From NCBI RefSeq assembly GCF_900176355.1, contig NZ_FWXI01000002.1, forward strand, positions 62,001-126,000: a stretch of 64,000 nt of DNA, in the 5' to 3' direction. Below the pieces are notes generated by a model that saw only the letters and a list, made by a program, of their open reading frames with translations, was not told where the DNA came from and searched no databases. Shown in pieces: positions 36,901 to 44,594 of this stretch. Numbering within the stretch: the stretch's first letter is position 1; every line of letters starts with the position of its first letter. This stretch comes from Sporomusa malonica (lineage in GTDB: Bacteria; Bacillota; Negativicutes; Sporomusales; Sporomusaceae). The position numbers and the translations under genes were made by a program.

Positions 36901-38258
36901 CAAGTGCCTACGGTACTGTACCGTTGAAGGCGCTAAACAGCCAGGGACGTAATAAAGCAGATATTACAGACGCCATGGACCTTAAATTGCGGCTTGATAA
37001 TGCTGATCTAAGTATACTGCCACTGCTAACTAAGGATATAGCCTGGGCTTCTGGTCCGACTACAGGCGAGATCGCCATCGGTGGCACACTTTCACAGCCT
37101 ACGCTTGATGGCCAGGTAGCTGTGGTTAACGGTACCATCAAGCTAAAGGCGCTGGCAGACCCTATCCAAAAAGTAGGGATTGATATTCAGTTCAAAGGTG
37201 ATAAAATAGAGATAAACGCTTTCGATGGTGAAATGGGTGGCGGTTCTTACTCCCTCAATGGTTCGGCCAGAGTAAATGGCTTAGCACTTGACGACTATAA
37301 CATTACGCTTACGTTAGCGCGCTTAGGCGTTAACCATAAATACTTTGACGGACCTTTAGAGGGTGTTTTATCACTAACAAGTCAAAATGGCAAGCCGCAT
37401 CTTTATGGCAAACTCATGGTTGCCAATGCAACTGTCAATATTCCAGCTGTGCCTGACAGCGGTGAAATTGATTTTGACGCCGGATTAGATGTTGAATTTG
37501 TTATCGGTGACAAAGTCAGGATGTATAACCCCTATCTGTATGATTTTAGGACTGCCGGCAAAGTTAAATTTTCCGGGACACTCCAAAAACCAGAAGCTTC
37601 CGGCCGCATTGAAGCCCTGCGCGGTACGGTAAAGTATTTAACTAATCGCTTTACTATTGTGAGCGGCAGCGCTGAGTTCACTCAGTACCGCTCCATTGAG
37701 CCGATAATCAAGCTGCAGGCTGAAGCCAAGCTTGAGCGTACGACCATTAATTTAGCGATAAACGGCCCGGCCACAGCCATGGAGCTTAAACTGACCTCAG
37801 AGCCGGCCATGAGCCAGCAAGAAATCATGTCACTTCTGACCTTGCGTGGCGGGTATTTTTCCAAATCGAATTCCTCCGGGCATGACAGCAGTCTTGGGCG
37901 TGATGAGTTGGTCAGTTTGCTTGATGCAGGTCTCCAGATGCGGTTTATCGCCGAAGTCGAAAGTACCCTGCAAGATACTTTAGGAGTTGACGAATTCCGC
38001 CTGGTACGCTCATCAATATTTGATACCAGCACAAGAGGCACACGCAGTAACGAAGCTGACAGCCAGTTTCAGGGATATAATATTGAAATTGGCAAATACC
38101 TCACAGATAAATTTTTATTAAGCTATACCATGGGTCTTGACCAGCATAACAACAGCATTGGATTTCGGTATGACATCACCAGAAATATTGGGATAGGTGG
38201 CTCATTCGGCGGCACAACCAAAAGCCTGCTTACTGTTGAGACCAGGTTTGCTTTCTAA
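33930..38258 (+). CDS. tamB: TamB/AsmA-like envelope lipid-transport protein
   Basis: A 1442-residue protein with one N-terminal membrane anchor (about 5-23) and a very long beta-rich body of repeated segments, ending in a TamB (DUF490) domain and a terminal Phe. Such proteins form grooved rods that carry phospholipid across the periplasm, or help insert outer-membrane proteins with an Omp85 partner. The C-terminal region (about 1240-1442) is the most conserved and holds the KLEASGRIEAL-like strands typical of TamB. ATG 33930 follows AAGGGAGGAG. In Negativicutes tamB lies with mla and bamA genes, as here. Confidence 0.92.
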   Translation: MRTKAVILTVLLFVLGTVAFGWWSTQSQTIFSQLENTLAAELTQALDIKVDIGQIQAAGLTSASVNNVILFDKQGRELAAIKQVTVEYSLLSLARGRTAIDAVRKITLTQPNIKLIEDADGTWNAQCLKQKNQPNSPSFNGKVVIEQATVSIQALLGEWHLTGVDGQLGIKDSQAVDVKLTASHNDSRVSVQGFLDNAKNNLSLTVKADKLNPAAYNKLLPAGTDITFTGGFLNNIEVTLANSSTGLNYAGEFSIDTLAAKAAGITIEDARGQVSFTNNNIYILGSSALVASQPVTVRGKIGIAGDQPVFDLNVTSQGFDPAAVSRNLPFAGVVAFNASLTGSPKSPIVAAELTAKDVTASGYRLQDTSAKVNFADKMITFSEFATQMIGGQVRAQGMFDTVREAYQVQLAASNIDASAVSGLPVTLSGRGDITLAVNGQGNDWKNMNGLAAVTLASGQLEGVPYTKMTGLIERSGKITEIKHYDILLPSGLITAAGTIQEDKLNVKIEGQGIELTDLPFATIKNISFAGKAGFQGEITGTTTQPQLAMDFNAVNITLNQQALGQASGIFKASPSSVSVEQVTISDGVATHELSGTILLAGARPEVNLTLLTRSARAETFSRLIMPEITLTGNLEHEMTVSGPVDNLAARGRMRLSDGSLAGYLVAKAEGTYERQNGVITVNDLTINSLNTKVKLSGTVASDNSLNVAVVAENIDISRLKAEYPYPVSGIFNLTGQVTGNVLRPEARAQLTSSGVLLNGQELKNIYANVSYSDGQADIKELRFAQGQGNYVFNGAVDVKTRGIDGMLRAEGGELAGILAMANTPDRGIRGKLNGEIALSGSIENPNILLRGAIVNGKIKNYLFDSVDIDAELNNKVITINNLMAKQGADGVLVAKGQADLNGEMDFEVGGRAIDAGIITALFDTTVETKGKFSFNAQAGGATADPNVSVSLEVQNGSVANAEFDNLYGLFIYNKGSIHVNQLFLARGAYKASAYGTVPLKALNSQGRNKADITDAMDLKLRLDNADLSILPLLTKDIAWASGPTTGEIAIGGTLSQPTLDGQVAVVNGTIKLKALADPIQKVGIDIQFKGDKIEINAFDGEMGGGSYSLNGSARVNGLALDDYNITLTLARLGVNHKYFDGPLEGVLSLTSQNGKPHLYGKLMVANATVNIPAVPDSGEIDFDAGLDVEFVIGDKVRMYNPYLYDFRTAGKVKFSGTLQKPEASGRIEALRGTVKYLTNRFTIVSGSAEFTQYRSIEPIIKLQAEAKLERTTINLAINGPATAMELKLTSEPAMSQQEIMSLLTLRGGYFSKSNSSGHDSSLGRDELVSLLDAGLQMRFIAEVESTLQDTLGVDEFRLVRSSIFDTSTRGTRSNEADSQFQGYNIEIGKYLTDKFLLSYTMGLDQHNNSIGFRYDITRNIGIGGSFGGTTKSLLTVETRFAF

Positions 38259-38294
38259 ATAAGATCGATCGACTAAGATAAAGGGATTGATACA

Positions 38295-38936
38295 ATGGTA
38301 CTTGGTCAATATCTGGCAGAACTGAAAAATGTTCGCATACTAACGCCTGAAGAAGAGCGTGCTCTCTGGCAAGGATATAAAGACGGCGGTGACCTTGGGT
38401 GCCGTCGCCGTCTTATAGAAAGCTATCAGCCATTGGTTTTTAAAACAGCCATGCGCTGGCGGCTCTCTGAAGCGACTATGCTGGATGTTATTCAGGAAGG
38501 CACAGTCGGGCTTATCGAAGCTGTCGAAAACTACGACTACACCCGGGGGGTTGCCTTTAGCCTGTTTGCCGTACACCGTATCAGGGGCCGGATCATTAAT
38601 CACCTAACACGCGAAGATGAAAGTCTGGTGTGGATAGACAGCCCGATGACAGCTGACAGCAGCCAGTCAACAATCGCGGATTTACTCATCGACGCGCACG
38701 CGGAAGTGGCTGCCCAAGCAGAGCACAATTACCTTGTTCAGCAGCTGAGAACGGCTATGGAACGTTTGCCAGTCAAAGAACAGCAAGTGTTAAGCGGCGT
38801 ATACCTTGACGACTGTGAGCCCAAGGAATTGGCGGCAAACATGGAGCTAAGCGTATCACACATCTATCGTCTGCAGAAGCAGGGGATCAGACGTTTGAGA
38901 GGCATGATGTCCAAACTAATGGGAAACTGGCGATAA
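38295..38936 (+). CDS. Sigma-70 family RNA polymerase sigma factor in the outer-membrane cluster
   Basis: A 213-residue sigma factor. Region 2 spans about residues 35-105, with VIQEGTVGLIEAVENYDYTRG and FSLFAVHRIRGRI as the core-binding and -10 recognition parts. Region 4 spans about 150-205, with a helix-turn-helix in CEPKELAANMELSVSHIYRLQKQ. Region 1 is missing and region 3 is short, resembling sporulation or flagellar group 3 sigma factors more than ECF types. No anti-sigma gene is evident next to it, unless the following membrane protein fills that role. It lies between tamB and bamA and may control envelope genes; this is inference. ATG 38295 follows AAAGGGA. Confidence 0.85.
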   Translation: MVLGQYLAELKNVRILTPEEERALWQGYKDGGDLGCRRRLIESYQPLVFKTAMRWRLSEATMLDVIQEGTVGLIEAVENYDYTRGVAFSLFAVHRIRGRIINHLTREDESLVWIDSPMTADSSQSTIADLLIDAHAEVAAQAEHNYLVQQLRTAMERLPVKEQQVLSGVYLDDCEPKELAANMELSVSHIYRLQKQGIRRLRGMMSKLMGNWR

Positions 38937-38993
38937 ACGCCCATGTTCAAATACTAAGCAAATCAGTCGAATCGAGTCAAAATAACTACCATC

Positions 38994-39025
38994 AACGGGC
39001 TAATTGCGATATTTGCCCGTTTTTG
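38994..39025 (+). terminator. Terminator after the sigma factor gene
   Basis: AACGGGC and GCCCGTT form a seven-pair stem with a 14-base loop that may pair further, followed by TTTTT. Confidence 0.75.
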
Positions 39026-39096
39026 CTTGTTAGTCAATGACCAGAATCTGGCCTCTTCTCAGGACTATATTTAATGTTATAATAGGGGTGGTGAAT

Positions 39097-39684
39097 GTGG
39101 CGGAGGGTAAACAAAATATTAATAGGCATCTAAACTCAGCTCAGCAGTGGCTATCAGAAGCCGAACAGGCTTTTGAGAAAGATAGTGATATTCGCGGCGA
39201 GCTTAACCTATTTTTAGCTCAGGCAGAACTTACTCATGCCAAAGAAGCTAACCATTCCCGCTATTGGCGGCACAAATACCCTGCTCTCCGGCACAGCTTG
39301 GCCATTGGTTTGGCCATTGTGATCGCCGCTGGTGGGATGACTGCCAGCTATTTATGGGGGATAAGCCGTCACAGCACCCTAAGGCCGCTGCAAGTTGAGC
39401 AATCAGCCCCAGCGGCTGAGAACAATTTAGGCAAGGCCAATGCCGCTTCAGGCGCGATAACGCCCACAATGGTACAGATGACACCGGCATCTGAGCCTAA
39501 TGCCAGTAAGGCTGCAACTGATACCCACTATACAGCTGCTTCTCAGCAGCCATCTGCACCGCCGGCGCGGGAAGAGTCGTCCAGGTCAGTTTCAGAAGCA
39601 GATCGACCCAAAGATGTGCCATTGACGCCTGACGAGATTAACAAACTTATCCGTTTAGCTGGAAAATCACTGCGTGGGCAATAA
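39097..39684 (+). CDS. Single-pass membrane protein of unknown function upstream of bamA
   Basis: I do not recognise this protein. With a start at GTG 39097 (after AGGGGTGG) it has 195 residues: a helical, charged N-terminal part (1-62) with SAQQWLSEAEQAF, one membrane segment (about 68-89), and a periplasmic tail rich in Ala, Pro, Ser and Thr (90-195) that ends DEINKLIRLAGKSL. This gives a cytoplasmic head and an external tail, the layout of an anti-sigma factor or envelope sensor. The sigma factor gene is just upstream and bamA follows after 22 bases. An earlier in-frame ATG at 39037 is possible. Function is unknown. Confidence 0.6.
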   Translation: MAEGKQNINRHLNSAQQWLSEAEQAFEKDSDIRGELNLFLAQAELTHAKEANHSRYWRHKYPALRHSLAIGLAIVIAAGGMTASYLWGISRHSTLRPLQVEQSAPAAENNLGKANAASGAITPTMVQMTPASEPNASKAATDTHYTAASQQPSAPPAREESSRSVSEADRPKDVPLTPDEINKLIRLAGKSLRGQ

Positions 39685-39706
39685 CAAATTAATAAGGAGG
39701 TAATGC

Positions 39707-41431
39707 ATGAAGACCATTACACGCTGCAAAATATTTATTGCGGCAGCCATTGTTTTAAGCATGGCTATAGGCTTGGTTTTGCCAGCCTATGCGGCTGATA
39801 TCGAAGGAAAAACAGCCACGGCCGTTACAGTTACCGGTCTTAGCCAAGTCGCCGAAAGTACTGTTACAGGCGTGGTTAAAACTCGGCCAGGTGATGCTTT
39901 GACAGCTGAAAAGGTAAAGCAAGATATGCAGGCAATCTACGACTTAGGTTACTTTTTTGACGTTGTTGCCAACTTTACTGAAGTGCCTGAAGGCGTCAAA
40001 GTAATATACACAGTCATGGAAAACCCGCAGTTAACCGATATTGTTGTCAAAGGCAACAATAAGGTGTCTGCCGATAAAATTAAAGAGCTAGTGACTACAG
40101 GCAAAGGTGGTATCTTAAACACCAGGACGTTGAACACCAATGTCCGCGCCATTGAGGCGTATTACCATGACCAGGGTTATATCCTGGCCAAAGTAAGCGA
40201 TGTAGCCATGTCACCAGGCGGGGTGCTAACCCTTACCATTAGTGAAGGCTCATTGGAAGGCATTGTTGTCAAAGGCAACGAAAAGACCAAGACCGAGGTT
40301 ATCACCCGGGAAATGAAGGTTAAGGCTGGCGAACCCTTCAATGTAAAGGAAGCCCGTCGTAGTATGCAAAAAGTGTACAACCTTGGTCACTTTGAGGATG
40401 TTAACATGAAGCTCAACCCCGGCAAGGAGCCTAATGCCGTTATTCTTGAGACCAGCGTTGTTGAGCAAAAAACAGGTACTTTCTCGATCGGCGGCGGTTA
40501 TAGCAAGGCCGACGGCATGATCGGTATTATTGAATTAGGTGACAACAACTTTAGAGGCAGTGGCGACAAAGTTAAATTCCACTGGGAGTTTGGCGGCGCT
40601 AGCAGCAAAAACTACGAGGTAAGTTATACCCGTCCATGGCTTGACAGTAAGCAAACCTCGTTGAGCTTTAGTTTATACGACATGACTAACGAGTATAGCG
40701 ATTATGACAGCGATGGTGACCTGGAATCAACTTATGACAAAAAACGTAAAGGCTTTGAAGTTACCCTTGGACGTCCAAGTAGCGAGTATAGCCACAACTA
40801 TATTACTTTTAAAAATCGCAAAGACACACATGTTGAATATGTTGAAGGTCCTATAGACTATTCAACAGATCCTCAATACCTCAAAGATAACTTTGGCCTA
40901 ACCCGCAGCGTCACACTAATGCATGTATTTGATTCGCGTGACAACGTATTTAGTCCTACCGAAGGAGCCCGTTTATCGCTGTCGGCTGAGTTTGCCGGCA
41001 AAGCGTTTGGCGGCGATTTCGATTACAACAAATATACCGCTGAAGGACGTAAATACTACAAAGTAGGCCGTGACCACGTAATTGCAGCTCGCCTTACAGC
41101 TGGTTATGCTGATGGCAACATGCCTGAGGCTGGTCAATTCTCAGTAGGTGGTGCTGATAGTCTGCGTGGCTACAAAGATGATCAATTTGAAGGTGACAAA
41201 ATGTTGGCTGGGTCTGTTGAATATCGCTTCCCGGTAGTTAACAAAGTTCAGGGGGTCGTTTTCACAGATATCGGTAACGCTTATGATGGTGAAGGGTACA
41301 AGCTTGATGATCTCAACGCCAGCGTAGGTGTCGGTATCCGTGTAACCACACCGATAGGTCCGATCCGTATTGACTATGCCCAAGGCTCCCAGGGTGGTCG
41401 TACCCACTTTAGCTTTGGCGGTCAGTTCTAA
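39707..41431 (+). CDS. bamA: Outer-membrane protein assembly factor BamA (Omp85)
   Basis: BamA inserts barrel proteins into the outer membrane. This 574-residue version has a signal peptide (about 1-29), three POTRA-like domains (about 35-255) where proteobacterial BamA has five, and a 16-strand-type barrel (about 260-574). The diagnostic loop-6 motif occurs as SLRGY at residues 485-489 with Arg487, and the protein ends in Phe. The smaller POTRA number is usual in diderm Firmicutes. ATG 39707 follows AAGGAGG. The neighbouring tamB, skp-like and lpxD genes confirm an outer-membrane assembly role. Confidence 0.96.
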   Translation: MKTITRCKIFIAAAIVLSMAIGLVLPAYAADIEGKTATAVTVTGLSQVAESTVTGVVKTRPGDALTAEKVKQDMQAIYDLGYFFDVVANFTEVPEGVKVIYTVMENPQLTDIVVKGNNKVSADKIKELVTTGKGGILNTRTLNTNVRAIEAYYHDQGYILAKVSDVAMSPGGVLTLTISEGSLEGIVVKGNEKTKTEVITREMKVKAGEPFNVKEARRSMQKVYNLGHFEDVNMKLNPGKEPNAVILETSVVEQKTGTFSIGGGYSKADGMIGIIELGDNNFRGSGDKVKFHWEFGGASSKNYEVSYTRPWLDSKQTSLSFSLYDMTNEYSDYDSDGDLESTYDKKRKGFEVTLGRPSSEYSHNYITFKNRKDTHVEYVEGPIDYSTDPQYLKDNFGLTRSVTLMHVFDSRDNVFSPTEGARLSLSAEFAGKAFGGDFDYNKYTAEGRKYYKVGRDHVIAARLTAGYADGNMPEAGQFSVGGADSLRGYKDDQFEGDKMLAGSVEYRFPVVNKVQGVVFTDIGNAYDGEGYKLDDLNASVGVGIRVTTPIGPIRIDYAQGSQGGRTHFSFGGQF

Positions 41432-41443
41432 CCAATGATAGCT

Positions 41444-41472
41444 AACGAGTCAGGCCATCGGCCTGGCTCGTT
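41444..41472 (+). terminator. Strong hairpin between bamA and the following gene
   Basis: A 13-pair stem (AACGAGTCAGGCC with GGCCTGGCTCGTT, one G-T pair, loop ATC) but only three following T residues. It may reduce read-through or protect the bamA message. The next ribosome site begins a few bases later. Confidence 0.6.
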
Positions 41473-41493
41473 TACTAAGAGGAGGTGGGCGTT

Positions 41494-42783
41494 ATTCCTA
41501 TAAAATATCTGCGTCACTCTCTATATCTCAGCCTCGTGGCCCTGTTGCTTATCGTCTGGTCAGGTACTGGGTTAGCCGCAGCAGCTACAGTGGATAAAAT
41601 CACCGTGACGATTAGTGCTGCCGAGCCGCCGCCAGATAGAATAGCCAAACGGATGACAACAAGTGTTACGACAGTCGGTGAGCAGATGCTTCTTGGTCGA
41701 ACGGTCGGTGACGTAGAAACAAATAAGGCCAGCTATGAAAAACTGGTACGGGAGATATTTGACCGGGTACTTGTTGGCTATACAGTCGACCAAGTCAACA
41801 TTTTGCCAGGTAGTACAACTCACATCTCAGTAGCAGTGGTGCCATGGGGTGATGTTGTGCAGAGCGTCTCACTGGAAATTGACCTTAGCGGCCTATCACC
41901 TGATTTGGTGAAGTTGATTAAAAAAGATATGGGTAAAGTAGAAGACCAGGTCGCCAATGTGCTGATCGGTCTGCCGGTAGACTCTGTAGAATGGGCTGGC
42001 GGGGTATCAAAGGCTGTAATCCGCGAATTATTAGCAGCTGAGCTGCCAGAATTTAGAAGCAATCTTGAGATTACGGCCGGTCAGCATACCAATATCAAAC
42101 TCTCGCTTGTTCCAGCAGGGCCGGTAATTGATAATGTCCAGCTTTCCTTGAGATCCCGTACCATACCGAATATCTTATTAGCCGAAGCCAGCCCGCCTGT
42201 CAGGGAAGCGGCAGGTATGTTGCGCGGTTTGCCAGTGGCCTTTGTCGAGAGACATAAAGACTATTTCTCAGCTGAGATATCACAGGCGGCTGCCAGACAT
42301 CCGGCAGCCAGCAAATACGGCATAACACTAACTCCGGTCATTCACACAGGAACAGAAACTCAGATTACTCTTAATGCGGAAACGGTGAAATACCGGGTAA
42401 CACTGGAAGGCAACCTGGATATGGGCCACCAGGACGATAACACCTCAGCCAAGCTTCATATTGGTAAATTCACTGGCAACCGGGATGAGGTCTTTTTTGA
42501 AGTGAAATTTCTCCCGGATAACCTGACCTGGAAGTTTGATCCGGGTTGGGGCCACAAGTTTACTGAGAATACAATGGCCGGCATAAGGTATAACTTTTCT
42601 GATAAAGAAAGTACACTGTGGCTAAATCAATATGTTGGTTCTAACTGGACCATCCGTTTTGAACACATGCCAAAGTCTGAGTTTAATGAATTTGGGGTAA
42701 GATATAAGCTGCATGATTTCCTCAGCGCTGAATATGTTATTACAGAAAAAGAAAACTGGCTTAGACTTGTGGCGAACTTGTAA
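41494..42783 (+). CDS. Putative outer-membrane protein with three POTRA-like repeats, unknown function
   Basis: I do not recognise a named family. It has a signal peptide (ending near GLAAAA), then three repeats of about 64 residues that each open with a LxGxxVxxVE pattern. In coding order they start at LLGRTVGDVE, LIGLPVDSVE and LRGLPVAFVE. Each seems to have a beta-alpha-beta layout like POTRA domains. The last 130 residues form amphipathic strands (WKFDPGWGHKF, STLWLNQYV, WTIRFEHM), suggesting a small barrel. A GTG at 41485 overlaps the ribosome site AAGAGGAGG; the best-spaced codon is the rare start ATT 41494. It lies between bamA and the skp-like genes, so a role in barrel assembly is inferred. 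Confidence 0.65.
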   Translation: MPIKYLRHSLYLSLVALLLIVWSGTGLAAAATVDKITVTISAAEPPPDRIAKRMTTSVTTVGEQMLLGRTVGDVETNKASYEKLVREIFDRVLVGYTVDQVNILPGSTTHISVAVVPWGDVVQSVSLEIDLSGLSPDLVKLIKKDMGKVEDQVANVLIGLPVDSVEWAGGVSKAVIRELLAAELPEFRSNLEITAGQHTNIKLSLVPAGPVIDNVQLSLRSRTIPNILLAEASPPVREAAGMLRGLPVAFVERHKDYFSAEISQAAARHPAASKYGITLTPVIHTGTETQITLNAETVKYRVTLEGNLDMGHQDDNTSAKLHIGKFTGNRDEVFFEVKFLPDNLTWKFDPGWGHKFTENTMAGIRYNFSDKESTLWLNQYVGSNWTIRFEHMPKSEFNEFGVRYKLHDFLSAEYVITEKENWLRLVANL

Positions 42784-42786
42784 GAC

Positions 42787-42815
42787 TTGCTCAATAAAGT
42801 ACTGCCTGTTATAAT
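42787..42815 (+). promoter_or_regulatory. Candidate promoter for the first skp-like gene
   Basis: TTGCTC at 42787 and TATAAT at 42810-42815 are 17 bases apart. The -10 box is perfect and the -35 weak. It would start a transcript ahead of ATG 42868. Confidence 0.5.
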
Positions 42816-42867
42816 TGATAAGGTAGAGGGGAATTTATTGCCAAGTGGCAGGAAAGAAGGTTTAAGA

Positions 42868-43338
42868 ATGTTTAAAGACAAAAAAGTAGCTAGGATTGTG
42901 GCGATTGCCGTAGTCGGAGTATTTCTGTTAGGCGTATTTGGTCTGGCAATCTCACAGAGCGGTACAGGCTACGCAGCCAGTGCCGGTACTGCATCCAATA
43001 TTGGCAAAGTCAATTACCAACGCTTAATTAATGAAAGCCCTGAGCTCAGTAAATTCAAAGAAACCATGCAAGGTGAAGTTGCTCAAGCGCAAAAGGATTT
43101 TGAAGAAAAGTCCAAAACTATGAATGATAAAGAAAAAGAAGCATATAGTAACCAGCTGCGTGAAAGACTGTCCCTTAAAGAACAAGAACTCAAAGCCCCG
43201 ATCTTTAGCCAAATTGATGCCGCCGTTAAATCAGTAGCTGATACTAAGGGTCTTGCCGTAGTGCTTGATGTCAACAACATCGTCTACGGTGCCCAGGATA
43301 TCACTGATGATGTTCTGAAAAAACTTACCGGTAAATAA
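42868..43338 (+). CDS. Skp/OmpH-like periplasmic chaperone, copy 1
   Basis: A 156-residue protein with an N-terminal membrane or signal segment (about 9-29) and an OmpH/Skp domain: a short strand with IGKVNYQRLINESPEL, a charged helical hairpin (about 60-115), and a closing strand with GLAVVLDVNNIVYGAQDIT. Skp chaperones hold unfolded barrel proteins in the periplasm before BamA inserts them. ATG 42868 follows GAAAGAAGG; the frame is open upstream to 42787 but overlaps the likely promoter. No lipobox is present, unlike the two later copies. The stop codon is joined directly to a family A repeat. Confidence 0.88.
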   Translation: MFKDKKVARIVAIAVVGVFLLGVFGLAISQSGTGYAASAGTASNIGKVNYQRLINESPELSKFKETMQGEVAQAQKDFEEKSKTMNDKEKEAYSNQLRERLSLKEQELKAPIFSQIDAAVKSVADTKGLAVVLDVNNIVYGAQDITDDVLKKLTGK

Positions 43339-43468
43339 AGTAGACTTAGCTTCAGATGGGATTTTAACCCCACCTGAAGGTTAGTCGCCCTTATCCAGGG
43401 ACTTAGCCGCTCTTAACTCCCACTTGTAGAAGAGGGAGTCTTAGAGCGGGTTAGTCATCGGATAATCA
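43337..43468 (+). repeat. Modular hairpin repeat, family A, full-length copy 3
   Basis: Nearly identical over about 130 bases to 3994-4126, including all stems and loops; the main visible change is GGGGTTTTAACCCC to GGGATTTTAACCCC in the first loop stem. It begins at the TAA stop of the skp-like gene, just as copy 1 begins at the upp stop. Confidence 0.85.
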
Positions 43469-43489
43469 CATAATTCCGGTGTATAATTG

Positions 43490-43520
43490 AGCCGAGCCGG
43501 TTTAGTCTGTGCTCGGCTTT
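43490..43520 (+). terminator. Hairpin before the second skp-like gene
   Basis: AGCCGAGC and GCTCGGCT form an eight-pair stem with a 13-base loop, followed by only TT then AACC. It is weak as a terminator and may work with the repeat just upstream. Confidence 0.5.
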
Positions 43521-43547
43521 AACCTTAAGATTAGAGAGGGTGATTTG

Positions 43548-44504
43548 GTGTTTAATCTTAAAAAATCTACAACACCAATTAGGTTTCTGGCCGCACTACT
43601 TCTTGGTGCTGTACTTTTAGCAGGCTGCGCCCGTTCGACACCTGAAACCAAAACGCCCGAAGCGCCCAGGGTAGGCGTAATTGACATGGACAAAGCCATT
43701 AATGCTCATCCTAAACACCAGGAATGGCAAAAACTTAAACAGCAAGCGAACACACTGCAACAGCAACTGGCTACCGAGGCCGGTAAGGCTTCAAACACTA
43801 CAGCACAACTGCCGGCGATGAATCTGCCAGGGAGCGCATCAGACGGCCTAAAATCAGCCGCAGAGCAAGAGTTTAATGCTAAAATGTCGGCAAAACAGCA
43901 GGAACTCCAGGCGAGACTTGCCGGCAAGGCGAACAAAATCCATGGCGAGTTATCCGCTCAGCTTAATACCTATGCTGAGCAGCTTGACAAAGAATATCAG
44001 CCACAGCTGTTTAACCTGCAGTTAAAAATGCAAACTGTCCGTATGGATGAAAAAGAATCTGCTGAGCTTAAAAAAGCCCTTGATGCCCTGAAAGCCGAAC
44101 AAGCAAATAAGCTGGCAGCCAGGGAGAAAGAGTTGGTTCAGAGTATGGATGCAGCTCTAACTCCAGATAAAGCCGCTATCGAACAAGAATTGGCCGCCTA
44201 TGCTAAACAGCTGAACGTTGAACTCAGCAATAAAATCGCAGCTCAAACGTCAGATATGGCTGGAAAAATAGCACAGTTACCCAAAGCGCCTGCTGCATCA
44301 GCCAGCATCCAGGCTCTTGATCAACAGCTGGGGATGAAACAACAGGAGATTAGCGTTCTGGAAGAATATATCCTGAACGATATCCGGGATAAAGCAGCCA
44401 AAGTGGCTACTGAACGCGGCCTGGAGGTCGTACTGACCGGGCATAAAGTAAACGTAAGCGCAGTAGATATTACTGAAGCGGTTATTGGCGCGTTTAAGAA
44501 ATAA
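43548..44504 (+). CDS. Large Skp/OmpH-like lipoprotein, copy 2
   Basis: A 318-residue predicted lipoprotein. The signal peptide ends in the lipobox LLAGC (Cys near residue 28), followed by an OmpH-like start (VGVIDMDKAINAHPKH) and a very long charged helical region (about 60-280) with repeated AKQQELQARLAGKA-like segments, closing with LEVVLTGHKVNVSAVDITEAVI. It is twice the usual Skp length, so the coiled-coil arms are longer or doubled. Membrane anchoring through a lipid could place a chaperone at either membrane. GTG 43548 follows GAGAGGGTG. It is one of three related genes in a row. Confidence 0.82.
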   Translation: MFNLKKSTTPIRFLAALLLGAVLLAGCARSTPETKTPEAPRVGVIDMDKAINAHPKHQEWQKLKQQANTLQQQLATEAGKASNTTAQLPAMNLPGSASDGLKSAAEQEFNAKMSAKQQELQARLAGKANKIHGELSAQLNTYAEQLDKEYQPQLFNLQLKMQTVRMDEKESAELKKALDALKAEQANKLAAREKELVQSMDAALTPDKAAIEQELAAYAKQLNVELSNKIAAQTSDMAGKIAQLPKAPAASASIQALDQQLGMKQQEISVLEEYILNDIRDKAAKVATERGLEVVLTGHKVNVSAVDITEAVIGAFKK

Positions 44505-44594
44505 TTTGCCTGCGCATACTAGGAGCAATAGAGAGAGACCCGCGAGGGCAGGAATAAATGCGTCTCGTTGGAGGTTCCGAAGGAGGATTCTGTG

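Noticed and set aside
38930-38952. Resemblance of GATAAACGCCCAT after the sigma factor gene to the family C repeat
   Set aside because: Only about a dozen bases match and no inverted end is present; likely chance or a decayed fragment.
39078-39083. TATAAT before the unknown membrane protein gene
   Set aside because: There is no -35 box at the right distance, and it lies too close to the preferred start at 39097 to serve it.
43482-43487. TATAAT after the third family A repeat
   Set aside because: No -35 element, and it is followed at once by a hairpin that would end the transcript.
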